Origin: Streptomyces sp. NBRC 110611
Lineage (GTDB): Bacteria; Actinomycetota; Actinomycetes; Streptomycetales; Streptomycetaceae
Assembly: GCF_001590865.1 (NCBI RefSeq)
Contig: NZ_BBUY01000003.1
Coordinates: forward strand, 547,061 to 611,060
DNA: 64,000 nt
Direction of reading: 5' to 3'
Notes under the pieces: model-generated
Database searches by the model: none
What the model was told of the DNA's origin: nothing
The model's input: the letters and a program-made list of their open reading frames with translations, nothing else
Shown: positions 1 through 7,155 of the stretch, one piece after another
How the letters are laid out: each line of letters opens with the position of its first letter
How positions within the stretch are numbered: position 1 is the first letter of the stretch
Made by a program: the position numbers and the translations under genes

Positions 1-2
1 CC

Positions 3-92
3 GACGCCCGGACTTCCGACGCCCGGACTTCCGACGCCCGGACTTCCGACGCCCGGACTTCCGACGCCCGGACTTCTGACGCGCGGACTCCC
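3..92 (+). repeat. In-frame 15-bp tandem repeat encoding DARTS
   Basis: At least five adjacent copies of a 15-bp unit (gacgcccggacttcc), the fifth with one change and a sixth degenerate copy (DARTP). It is in frame with the HtrA-like protease, giving (DARTS)5 at its disordered N-terminus. It runs off the left edge, so total copy number is unknown. Confidence 0.95.
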
Positions 93-1421
93 GACATCCC
101 GCCCGCGCCCGCCACGCCCCCCACGGCGCCCCCGCCCCCGGGCTTCCCGCCGACCGAGCACACCGCCCAGATCCCGGCGTACGCCATGACCGGTCACGGC
201 TCATCCGGCGGCGGCTGGGGCCAGCCCCCGTACGGCAGCGGCGGCAGCAGTGGCGGTGGCGGCAACCCGTGGGCCGTCCCCGGTACCCCGTCCGCCCCCA
301 AGAAGCGCAACGGCGGCCTGATCGCCGCCATCCTGGCCGCCGCGCTGGTCGCCGGCGGGGTCGGCGGCGGCATCGGCTACTGGGCCGCGGGCCGCGACGG
401 CAGCTCCTCGACGACGGTCTCCGCCTCCGGTGACGCCGGCGCGCTCAACCGCAAGCCCACCTCGGTCGCAGGAATAGCGCAGAAGGCGCTGCCCAGCGTC
501 GTGACCATCGAGGCACAGGGGGTCACCGGTGAGGGCGGTACGGGCACCGGCTTCGTCTACGACAAACAGGGCCACATCCTCACCAACAACCACGTCGTCG
601 CCTCCGCGGCCGGCGGCGGGCGGCTCACCGCCACGTTCTCCAACGGCAAGAAGTACGACGTCGAGGTCATCGGCCGCGCCCAGGGCTACGACGTCGCCGT
701 GATCAAGCTCAAGAACGCCTCCGACGCCACCCTCAACCCCCTCCCGCTCGGCAAGTCCTCCGCCGTCCAGGTCGGTGACGCCACGATCGCGATCGGCGCG
801 CCCTTCGGCCTGTCCGGCACGGTCACCACCGGCATCGTCAGCGCCAAGGACCGCCCGGTGGCTTCCAGCGACGGCGGCGGCACCAGCGCCTCGTACATGA
901 GCGCCCTGCAGACGGACGCGTCGATAAACCCCGGCAACTCGGGCGGCCCGCTGCTGGACGCCGCCGGTAACGTCATCGGCATCAACTCCGCCATCCAGTC
1001 GGCCGGCAACGGCGGAATGGGCCCCGAGTCCAGCCAGTCCGGCAGCATCGGCCTCGGCTTCGCCATCCCCATCGACCAGGCCAAGCGAGTCGCCCAGGAT
1101 CTGATCAAGACGGGCAAGCCGGTCTACCCCCAGATCGGCGTCCAGGTCGCCATGAGGGACACCGGCGGCGGCGCGACCATCGCCCAGACCGGCAACAACG
1201 GCTCCGACGCGGTCGCCCCGAACGGCCCGGCCGACAAGGCGGGCCTCAAGCCCGGCGACACCATCACCAAGCTCGACAGCACCGTCATCGACAGCGGCCC
1301 CACCTTGATCAGCGAGATCTGGCGGCACAAGCCCGGCGACACCGTCACCCTCACCTTCGAGCGCGCCGGCAAGGAGCACACCACCCAGGTAACCCTGGGC
1401 CAGCGCACGGGCGACAAGTGA
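3..1421 (+). CDS. HtrA/DegP-like trypsin-type serine protease with PDZ domain (5' end outside window)
   Basis: Membrane-anchored envelope protease of the HtrA family. The reading frame is open from base 3 and the ATG at 186 has no ribosome binding site, so the true start very likely lies left of the window. In order: a Pro/Gly/Ser-rich cytoplasmic region with DARTS repeats, one membrane segment (about residues 43-68 counted from the ATG at 186), a trypsin-like domain and a C-terminal PDZ domain (GPADKAGLKPGD). The catalytic triad is visible: His in TNNHVV (591-593), Asp in GYDVAV (690-692), Ser in PGNSGG (939-941). Family role: quality control of exported proteins. The frame stops 52 bases before a tRNA gene. 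Family is certain; the start is unknown. Confidence 0.93.
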   Translation, partial: DARTSDARTSDARTSDARTSDARTSDARTPDIPPAPATPPTAPPPPGFPPTEHTAQIPAYAMTGHGSSGGGWGQPPYGSGGSSGGGGNPWAVPGTPSAPKKRNGGLIAAILAAALVAGGVGGGIGYWAAGRDGSSSTTVSASGDAGALNRKPTSVAGIAQKALPSVVTIEAQGVTGEGGTGTGFVYDKQGHILTNNHVVASAAGGGRLTATFSNGKKYDVEVIGRAQGYDVAVIKLKNASDATLNPLPLGKSSAVQVGDATIAIGAPFGLSGTVTTGIVSAKDRPVASSDGGGTSASYMSALQTDASINPGNSGGPLLDAAGNVIGINSAIQSAGNGGMGPESSQSGSIGLGFAIPIDQAKRVAQDLIKTGKPVYPQIGVQVAMRDTGGGATIAQTGNNGSDAVAPNGPADKAGLKPGDTITKLDSTVIDSGPTLISEIWRHKPGDTVTLTFERAGKEHTTQVTLGQRTGDK

Positions 1422-1473
1422 CGCGCTAGTCTGATCCCCGCGGCACCCGCGCCACGGCGCGCCGGCGTCGCGG

Positions 1474-1560
1474 GGAGGCTTGCCCGAGCGGCCTAAGGGA
1501 ACAGTCTTGAAAACTGTCGTGGCGGCGACGCCACCGTGGGTTCAAATCCCACAGCCTCCG
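1474..1560 (+). tRNA. tRNA-Ser (anticodon TGA)
   Basis: Class II tRNA with long variable arm. The acceptor strands GGAGGCT (1474-1480) and AGCCTCC (1553-1559) pair perfectly, followed by discriminator G. The anticodon loop CTTGAAA sits between ACAGT and ACTGT, giving anticodon TGA at 1508-1510, which reads UCA. The T-loop is GTTCAAAT. CCA is not encoded. Confidence 0.97.
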
Positions 1561-1567
1561 CAGGCGG

Positions 1568-1607
1568 ACGGCCCCTGACCAGGGATTTCCCGGTCGGGGG
1601 CCGTTTT
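1568..1607 (+). terminator. Rho-independent terminator of tRNA-Ser(TGA)
   Basis: Stem acggcccctgacc / ggtcgggggccgt with one mismatch and a short loop, followed by a T run (1603-1607), eight bases after the tRNA. Confidence 0.85.
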
Positions 1608-1640
1608 TGTTCCCGCTCGCCGTGTATCCGTGGCCGACTG

Positions 1641-1701
1641 CTCTTGGCGGCGTCCGACCGTTCCTTGGCGGCATCCGACCGCCCTTGGCCGCGTCCGGCC
1701 G
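1641..1701. repeat. Three imperfect 20-21-bp tandem repeats
   Basis: Units resemble cttggcggcgtccgaccg and lie between the tRNA terminator and the convergent small gene ending at 1805. No gene is supported in 1608-1804. Confidence 0.6.
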
Positions 1702-1804
1702 CCCTTTCCGGCACGGATCCGGCACGCGCAGAAGCCGTGACCCAGCGCTGCTCGGATATTGCAGTGCGCCCTGCTTGCCGGGCCGTTTTGGCTCCGCGAG
1801 GTAA

Positions 1805-2125
1805 TTACACGACCTCTTGCTGGCCCTGGTGGGGCTGGTCGAGTTGTTGCTCGCGTTTGCGTTGTTCGATGGCGTCGGCGGTCTGCTGGAGGTTGAAGCC
1901 GCGCTCCTTGAATTTGAAGTAGCCCATCACCGAGGTGATGACGGAGACGGCGGCTGAGCAGAGGATGAGCGTCCACTGGAGCCAGTTGTGTCGGCGGCGG
2001 TAGGTTGCGCTCTCGGTGCGCAGCCGGTCGATTTCCCGGGGGATGGCGTCCCGGTAGGAGTACTGGCGTTCGCGGGGCTCCGATCCACGCGGTGAGGCAC
2101 CGGCACCTTCGTCGTCGTTGCTCAG
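1805..2125 (-). CDS. Small membrane protein resembling a shortened SLATT/DUF4231 protein; CTG start or decayed
   Basis: A 106-codon frame not opened by ATG, GTG or TTG. An in-frame stop lies three codons upstream of CTG at 2125, and GAGGA lies three bases before that CTG. The product has an acidic Gly/Ala N-terminus, a segment RLRTESATYRRRHNWLQW, a hydrophobic stretch (LILCSAAVSVITSVMGYF), then FKFKERGFNLQQTADAIEQ and a charged Gln-rich tail. The last motif recalls the region after the second membrane helix of SLATT (SMODS/SLOG-associated 2TM) proteins, but the space between two helices seems deleted. It may be translated from CTG or be a remnant. The family match is from memory and is inference. 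Confidence 0.55.
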   Translation of the reverse strand: MSNDDEGAGASPRGSEPRERQYSYRDAIPREIDRLRTESATYRRRHNWLQWTLILCSAAVSVITSVMGYFKFKERGFNLQQTADAIEQRKREQQLDQPHQGQQEVV

Positions 2126-2182
2126 AGGTCCTCACAAAGGCTTGTGGAGGCCTGTGGGGGACTGTGGGGCCGCGTGAGGTCG

Positions 2183-2614
2183 TCAACTCCCGCTCATCAA
2201 GCGGTACATGCCGATCGAGTCATGTCCGGCGGTGTCGGCGAAGCCGAACTTCTCGTAGAGGAAGCGCGCAGGGCCGTCCGCGATCAGTGAGACGTAGGCG
2301 GTCGCCGGCGCCCGGCGCTCCAGTTCCTCGGTGAGCGCGGCCATGATGCGCTTGCCGAGGCCGCGGCCTTGGTGCGCGGGGTGCACGCAGATGTCGACGA
2401 TCTGGAACGCGGTACCGCCGTCACCGATGATCCGTCCCATGCCGATGGGCTCGCCCTCGTGGTGGAGGACCACGCCGTGCCACGTGTTGGGCAGGGCGAG
2501 CGCGACTGCCTCGGGGGTCTTGTCGGAGAGACCGGCGTCCGTGCGCAGGCGGCGGAAAGTCTCGACGGAGGGCACGCCCACGCGCACCTCGTAAGGGTCA
2601 TTTATCGAGTCCAT
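2183..2614 (-). CDS. GNAT family N-acetyltransferase
   Basis: A 143-residue single-domain acyl-CoA-dependent N-acetyltransferase of normal GNAT length. Acetyl-CoA binding motif A is seen as VHPAHQGRGLGKRIM (Q/RxxGxG), preceded by the strand ending in VDIC, and the C-terminal motif B region FLYEKFGF is typical. It opens with MDSINDPYEVRVGVPS. The substrate cannot be read from sequence. It lies between the SLATT-like gene and a short tandem repeat on the same strand and probably has its own promoter. Confidence 0.9.
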   Translation of the reverse strand: MDSINDPYEVRVGVPSVETFRRLRTDAGLSDKTPEAVALALPNTWHGVVLHHEGEPIGMGRIIGDGGTAFQIVDICVHPAHQGRGLGKRIMAALTEELERRAPATAYVSLIADGPARFLYEKFGFADTAGHDSIGMYRLMSGS

Positions 2615-2663
2615 GGATTACATGGTAAGGGGCTGGTCGAGGGCCGGCCCAGTGAAGTAGCTG

Positions 2664-2721
2664 GTCAGGAGGTCAGGAGGTCAGGAGGTCAGGAGCCAGG
2701 AGGTCAGGAGTCAGGAGGTCG
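2664..2721. repeat. 8-bp tandem repeat (gtcaggag)n
   Basis: Four exact gtcaggag units followed by degenerate 7-8-bp copies, in the divergent gap between the acetyltransferase (minus) and the methyltransferase (plus). It may affect spacing of promoter elements; nothing else is recognisable there. Confidence 0.8.
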
Positions 2722-2808
2722 GAAGGGGGTCGAATCGCCAGGCGAGGAGGGAGACGTTGGTGGGAAAAATCGCTGGCGGGGTGGAGGGGCTGCGGCGACC
2801 GTGGGGGT

Positions 2809-3576
2809 ATGAGGCGATCGTTTGAGGAACTGGTGGCCGAGGCGGAGGCCGTGTCCGTCGCGGGGTGGGACTTCTCATGGCTGGAGGGGCGGGCCACGGA
2901 GGAGCGGCCCTCGTGGGGGTATCAGCGGGCGATGGCGGAGCGGCTGGCGCGGGCCTCGGCCGCACTGGACATCCAGACGGGAGGCGGGGAGGTGCTCGCC
3001 GGGGCGGCGAAGCTGCCGCCGGTGATGGTCGCCACCGAGTCCTGGCCGCCGAACGTCGCCAAGGCCACCGCGCTATTGCATCCGCTCGGCGCGGTGGTGG
3101 TGGCCGACGAGGATGAGCCGCCGCTGCCGTTCGGCGATGCGGCCTTCGATCTGGTGACGAGTCGCCATCCGGTGACGGTGTGGTGGGAGGAGATCGCTCG
3201 TGTGCTGCGGCCGGGCGGTACGTACTTCTCCCAGCAGGTCGGCCCGGCGAGCGTGTTCGAGCTGGTGGAGTTCTTCTTGGGGCCACAGCCGGAGGACGTA
3301 CGGCGAGCCCGGCATCCCGACGATGCATGCCGGGCGGCGGAGGCGGCCGGGCTGGAGGTCGTCGATCTGCGTGCTGAGTCGCTGCGGACGGAGTTCTTCG
3401 ATATCGGGGCGGTCATCTACTTTCTGCGGAAGGTGGTGTGGATGGTTCCGGGGTTCACCGTGGAGGAATACCGGGAGCAGTTGCGGGAGTTGGATGCCTT
3501 GATCCGGAGGGACGGGCTGTTCGTCGCGCATACGACACGGTTTTTGATCGAGGCGCGAAAGCCGGACGGTGTGTGA
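2809..3576 (+). CDS. Class I SAM-dependent methyltransferase
   Basis: A 255-residue protein with Rossmann-type methyltransferase motifs: motif I as LDIQTGGGEVL (about residues 53-63), the acidic strand end VVVADEDEPPLPF, then DAAFDLVTSRHPV and the post-motif VLRPGGTYF. These place it in the Methyltransf_11-like group. The C-terminal half (EFFDIGAVIYFLRKVVWMVPGF) is typical of uncharacterised actinomycete small-molecule methyltransferases. ATG at 2809 follows a G-rich stretch acting as ribosome binding site. No pathway neighbour suggests a substrate. Confidence 0.9.
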   Translation: MRRSFEELVAEAEAVSVAGWDFSWLEGRATEERPSWGYQRAMAERLARASAALDIQTGGGEVLAGAAKLPPVMVATESWPPNVAKATALLHPLGAVVVADEDEPPLPFGDAAFDLVTSRHPVTVWWEEIARVLRPGGTYFSQQVGPASVFELVEFFLGPQPEDVRRARHPDDACRAAEAAGLEVVDLRAESLRTEFFDIGAVIYFLRKVVWMVPGFTVEEYREQLRELDALIRRDGLFVAHTTRFLIEARKPDGV

Positions 3577-3618
3577 CGTCCGGTGGTGTGTGACGTCCGG
3601 CGGTGTGTGAGGCGCGGC

Positions 3619-4569
3619 CTAGCGGTGGGCGGCTGAGGCGATGGTTGATCGTGCTTCGGCTTCGGGCAGGCCGGTGTGGTGGGCGGCGTCCAGGAGTCTG
3701 GCGGCCAGTTCCTGGCCCAGGCCGGATTCGTACGCCCGGCAGGCCGCCCAGAACAGGCGGGCATTGCGCTGGCCGTATGGGGAGGTGCGTACGAAGTGGA
3801 CGAGTGCCGCGGCGGGATGTGGGGATAGGGGTGGGGGTGGCTGTGAGGCCAGGGGCGGCCGTGGCGGTGGGGGCGTCAGCAAGGTGAGTAGGGCGGTTGG
3901 TGCGGGTGCGGGTGCGGGTGCGGGTGCGGGTGCCGGGGCGCCCGGGGCGTCTGGTGCGAGGACGTAGCGTCCACGGGTGGTGAGCGAGCCGGGGCCGACG
4001 AGATAGCCGCCCAGGCCGCGGACGTCGATGCCCGGGGCGAGTCGACCGGCCGAGTTGGGGACGGGCGGGCAGGGCGGGCCGGTGAACCAGAGGTGGTGGC
4101 CGCCGCTCGGAGTGCGGACCACGATGGTCGGCGGGATCTCGAAGCCGTGCTGTTCGGCGAGGAGCCGGAGCGCGGTGAGGCCGTCGGCGCCGTTCTTGGT
4201 GTCGAGGTCGATGCCGATGAGGTGGTGCGGGGGCAGGCCGCACGCGATGCCGTAGCCGGTTGCCCAGGGCGCGGCGGCGAACAGCCGGCGGATCAGGAGC
4301 GGGTCGGTGCTCGCGTCGTGGACGCCGTGCCCGATACGGCCGCAGCCGCCGCGGCAGGGCGGGACCTCGGGGTGGCCGCGGTGCGGGGACCTTACGGCGG
4401 GGAGTTTGCTGCGGGTCAGCGGGATGACCGGGTAGCCGCGCGCGGCGGCGCACAGAGCGTGGGCGAGTGCGGCGAAGTGCATGTCGGCGGGATGCGTGTC
4501 GGCGGGGTGTGCGCAGGCTGGGTGTGCGGCGTCGGGGTGCGCTTCGGCATGGCGTCGGTGCGTGGCCAT
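3619..4569 (-). CDS. Bifunctional DNA primase/polymerase (AEP/Prim-Pol N-terminal domain)
   Basis: A 316-residue archaeo-eukaryotic-primase-type protein. The start is ATG at 4569 (MATHRRHAEAH); the longer frame upstream is low-complexity and would run through the LexA-like box. The Prim-Pol core begins around ALAHALCAAARGYPVIPL. Catalytic acidic residues are seen in GIDLDTKNGADG (hhDhD pattern) and the conserved VVRTPSGGHHLWF with GIDVRGLGGYLVGPGS completes the fold. A C-terminal helical tail follows an Ala-Pro linker made by a 6-bp repeat around 3899-3945. No helicase domain is fused. Such proteins prime or extend DNA, and the upstream motif suggests damage-inducible expression. Confidence 0.88.
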   Translation of the reverse strand: MATHRRHAEAHPDAAHPACAHPADTHPADMHFAALAHALCAAARGYPVIPLTRSKLPAVRSPHRGHPEVPPCRGGCGRIGHGVHDASTDPLLIRRLFAAAPWATGYGIACGLPPHHLIGIDLDTKNGADGLTALRLLAEQHGFEIPPTIVVRTPSGGHHLWFTGPPCPPVPNSAGRLAPGIDVRGLGGYLVGPGSLTTRGRYVLAPDAPGAPAPAPAPAPAPAPTALLTLLTPPPPRPPLASQPPPPLSPHPAAALVHFVRTSPYGQRNARLFWAACRAYESGLGQELAARLLDAAHHTGLPEAEARSTIASAAHR

Positions 4570-4579
4570 GACGCTATTT

Positions 4580-4595
4580 TCGTACGAATGTTCGA
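4580..4595. promoter_or_regulatory. Putative LexA (SOS) box upstream of the Prim-Pol gene
   Basis: TCGTAC-GAAT-GTTCGA differs at one base from the actinobacterial/Gram-positive LexA consensus TCGAAC-N4-GTTCGA. It ends only 11 bases from the ATG at 4569, a position where a bound repressor would block transcription or initiation. Confidence 0.6.
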
Positions 4596-5025
4596 TGGAG
4601 GGAAGGGGGAGCAGGAAGGGGAGCGGGGGCGTGGGGGGTGGTGTGCACGCCGGGGGGCGTGGGTGAGGGGGCACCTGCGAGGGGCGTGATGCGGCAGAGG
4701 TTTACCGCGGAGTCCTCATGCTTGCGGGGGAAACGCCCCTGCGCGGCGGATTCGCCGGGGATTCGGTGGGCAATCCTGGGGTCGCGACGTCGTGGCAAGC
4801 ATCGCGGCAGTCGGCAGTCGAGCAGTCGGCATTCGGCAGGCCAACTGCGTGATGGTCAAGTGGAGTTCATGCAATCCGGAGTGAGATCGGATGGGTTGGA
4901 TGGGTCGGGTGATGTGGATGGGCCGGACGGATCGGGCGCGTGGATCCGGCAGGCCGGATCCGGGTGATCGATCCAGGAGGCCCATGCGGGAGATCCGGAA
5001 TTTGTGTTCCGTGGGAGGAATAGAC
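4596..5025. other. Intergenic region between divergent Prim-Pol and small secreted protein
   Basis: No convincing gene. It holds short iterations (cagtcgg-like at about 4805-4840, gatgggt/ggatgggc-like at about 4888-4935) and, just before 5026, a clear GGGAGGA ribosome binding site for the downstream gene. Confidence 0.5.
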
Positions 5026-5334
5026 ATGGCAAATACCCGTACCGCCCGCGCCATCGCCGCGGCCGCCGCGCTGCCCTTCGCGGTCACGGTGCTTTCCGGT
5101 GTGGCGCAGGCCGATAACGGCGGCTTTGCGGATCATGGGTCGAACTCGCTGGTCACGAGCCAGGGCGGGACCGAAATCGGTGGCACCAACAACGGCAACT
5201 CGACCACCGGCCAGCTGGTCGCCAACGGTGCCGGTGCTGCCACTCCGAACAGCACCGCGAGCGTGAGTGGTGACGGATTCACCCACGTCTACCAGACCAA
5301 TGCCACCCTCAACTTCGGGGGCGACAAGGGCTGA
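5026..5334 (+). CDS. Small secreted Asn/Gly/Ser-rich protein, function unknown
   Basis: 102 residues. ATG at 5026 follows GGGAGGAATAGAC, an excellent ribosome binding site; the frame extends further upstream but without one. MANTRTARAIAAAAALPF continues to a hydrophobic core and signal-peptidase site after GVAQA, so the mature chain is about 74 residues starting near DNGGFADHG. It is rich in Asn, Gly, Thr and Ser (NNGNSTTGQLVANG, TPNSTASVSG), has no cysteine and lacks the chaplin signature. A hairpin terminator follows. Extracellular or cell-surface role is inferred from export only. Confidence 0.8.
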   Translation: MANTRTARAIAAAAALPFAVTVLSGVAQADNGGFADHGSNSLVTSQGGTEIGGTNNGNSTTGQLVANGAGAATPNSTASVSGDGFTHVYQTNATLNFGGDKG

Positions 5335-5432
5335 CCGGGCGCCGCCAAGGGGAGCGGCCGACTGAAGGGTGATTGTCGGGGCGGCGCGGAGAGCGATGGG
5401 GTCGCTCTGGGGTTCATGGCGTCGGCCTTGAC

Positions 5433-5478
5433 AGTGAGCGGGTTTCTGACGGACAGTCAGGAACCCGCTCACTCGTTT
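5433..5478 (+). terminator. Hairpin terminator after the small secreted protein gene
   Basis: A 17-bp stem (agtgagcgggtttctga / tcaggaacccgctcact, one mismatch) with a 7-base loop, followed by cgtttgt. Confidence 0.75.
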
Positions 5479-5575
5479 GTCGGTGCGTCGGGGCGGTGCG
5501 CTGGTGTGCGTCGGCAAGGCGGCGCGTGGTGGCGAGCGCGTCGGCGGTGCGGCTGGGGATGGAGGGGGCGACGGT

Positions 5576-6712
5576 GTGACGAAGTCGGACGGTCTCCGTG
5601 CTCCGGGTGAGCGTCATGAGCGGGATGATCTTTACGGGCGGTTGAAGGCGTTCGAGGGGGTGTCGGCCGCCACCACAGGCGTCGGCAAGGACCCGGTGAA
5701 CGCCCCGATGATCCGGCACTGGTGCGAGGCGATGGGCGATGCCAACCCGGCGTACGACGGACCGGATGCCATCGCCCCGCCGACGATGCTCCAGGCCTGG
5801 ACGATGGGCGGCCTCTCCGGGCACGCCGACCGCTCGCCCGCGTACGACGGACTGTTCGGGCTGCTCGACGGCGCGGGCTACACCTCCGTGGTCGCCACGG
5901 ACTGCGAGCAGGAGTATCTGCGGCCGCTGCGGCCGGGTGACCGGATCACCTTCGACGCGGTGATCGAGTCGGTGTCGGAACGCAAGGCGACGAAGCTGGG
6001 GGCGGGGTACTTCGTCACCACGCGGATGGATATCCGGGCGAATGGGGAGCCGGCGGGGAAGCACCGCTTCCGTATCCTCAAGTACGCACCCGTGCAAAGG
6101 GGGTCGGAAGTCCAGGAGGCGGGCCACCCCGGAGCCGAGCGATCCCAGCCGCCGCTGCCGTCTCTGCCGCCCCCGCCGCCCCTGCCGCCCCTGCCGCCCC
6201 TGCCGTCCTCGTCACCCCCGCCGCCCCAGCAATTCCAGCAACCTCCGCGTCCCCGGCGGCCCCGCCCCGTGATCAACCGGGACAACGCCGGCTTCTGGGA
6301 GGGCGTGTCCCGGCACCGGCTGCTGATCCAGCGGTGCGGCGGCTGTGGCACCCTGCGCTTTCCCTGGCTGCCCGGCTGCCACGCCTGCGGGTCGCAGCGC
6401 TGGGACACGGTCGAGTCGTGCGGGGACGGCACGGTCTACTCGTACGTCGTCATGCACCACCCACCCTTCCCGGCCTTCGCCCCGCCCTACGCGGTGGGGC
6501 TGATCGAGCTCGCCGAGGGCGTGCGGATGGTCAGCGACGTGGTGGGGGTGCCGTACGGCGAGGTGCGGATCGGTATGCCGGTACGGCTGGAATTCCGGCA
6601 AGTGGATGAGGAGTTGGAGCTTCCGGTCTTCCGGGGCGTCGGTGGGGAGGGCGAGAGGTGCGGGGAAGGCGAGGGGCGTGGGGAGGGCGAGAGGTGTGGG
6701 GAGGAAGCGTGA
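5576..6712 (+). CDS. ChsH2-like fusion: MaoC-type dehydratase N-domain plus DUF35 zinc-ribbon/OB-fold domain
   Basis: 378 residues from GTG at 5576, chosen because GGAGGGGG lies about 7 bases upstream; an in-frame GTG/ATG extension adds only low-complexity sequence. Residues ~15-175 are a hot-dog (MaoC/FAS1-like) domain. A proline-rich linker of about 60 residues follows, then a DUF35 domain with zinc ribbon RCGGCG...CHACG and an OB fold. The tail is Gly/Glu-rich. The layout matches M. tuberculosis ChsH2 (Rv3542c), which pairs with ChsH1 as enoyl-CoA hydratase and whose DUF35 domain partners the Ltp2 aldolase in steroid side-chain removal. First gene of a coupled operon. The linker is longer than in the mycobacterial protein as I recall it. 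Confidence 0.88.
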   Translation: MTKSDGLRAPGERHERDDLYGRLKAFEGVSAATTGVGKDPVNAPMIRHWCEAMGDANPAYDGPDAIAPPTMLQAWTMGGLSGHADRSPAYDGLFGLLDGAGYTSVVATDCEQEYLRPLRPGDRITFDAVIESVSERKATKLGAGYFVTTRMDIRANGEPAGKHRFRILKYAPVQRGSEVQEAGHPGAERSQPPLPSLPPPPPLPPLPPLPSSSPPPPQQFQQPPRPRRPRPVINRDNAGFWEGVSRHRLLIQRCGGCGTLRFPWLPGCHACGSQRWDTVESCGDGTVYSYVVMHHPPFPAFAPPYAVGLIELAEGVRMVSDVVGVPYGEVRIGMPVRLEFRQVDEELELPVFRGVGGEGERCGEGEGRGEGERCGEEA

Positions 6713-7155
6713 ACGTCGGAGACGTTCTGCCGCCGCTGGAGATCCCGGTCACCCGCACTCTGATCGTCTCGGGCGCCATCGCCTCCCGGGACTACCAGGA
6801 CGTGCACCACGACGCCGAGCTCGCGCGCGCGAAGGGGGCACCGGACATCTTTATGAACATCCTGACGACCAACGGGCTCGTCGGGCGGTACGTCACCGAC
6901 TGCCTCGGGCCGGCCACCGTCCTGCGCAAGGTCGCGATCCGTCTCGGCGCGCCCAACTATCCCGGGGACACCATGACTCTGCGCGGCACCGTCGTCGCCC
7001 GTGACGGGGACGTCATCGACATCCGCGTCGTCGGCACGAACGGCATCGGCCACCACGTCACCGGCACGGTCAGGGCAAAGACGGCACCGTCAGAGGGGAC
7101 GGCGGGACGGATGCTGGAGCGGACGCCGGAGGGGACGACGGAGGCGACGGCGTGA
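6709..7155 (+). CDS. ChsH1-like MaoC family dehydratase
   Basis: 148 residues. GTG at 6709 overlaps the previous stop (GTGA) and follows GGGGAGGA, so translation is coupled. It is a single hot-dog domain with the hydratase signature residues in SRDYQDVHHDAELA (Asp and His of the R-hydratase motif) and the downstream IFMNILTTNGLVGRYVTD helix. In mycobacteria ChsH1 carries the catalytic residues and ChsH2's MaoC half is structural, hydrating the C17 side-chain enoyl-CoA of steroids. The last ~25 residues are low-complexity. The physiological substrate here is unproven. Confidence 0.88.
   Translation: MNVGDVLPPLEIPVTRTLIVSGAIASRDYQDVHHDAELARAKGAPDIFMNILTTNGLVGRYVTDCLGPATVLRKVAIRLGAPNYPGDTMTLRGTVVARDGDVIDIRVVGTNGIGHHVTGTVRAKTAPSEGTAGRMLERTPEGTTEATA

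Noticed and set aside
2664-2721. Possible CRISPR array
   Set aside because: Units are directly adjacent 8-mers without unique spacers; none of the window's repeats has spacer structure.
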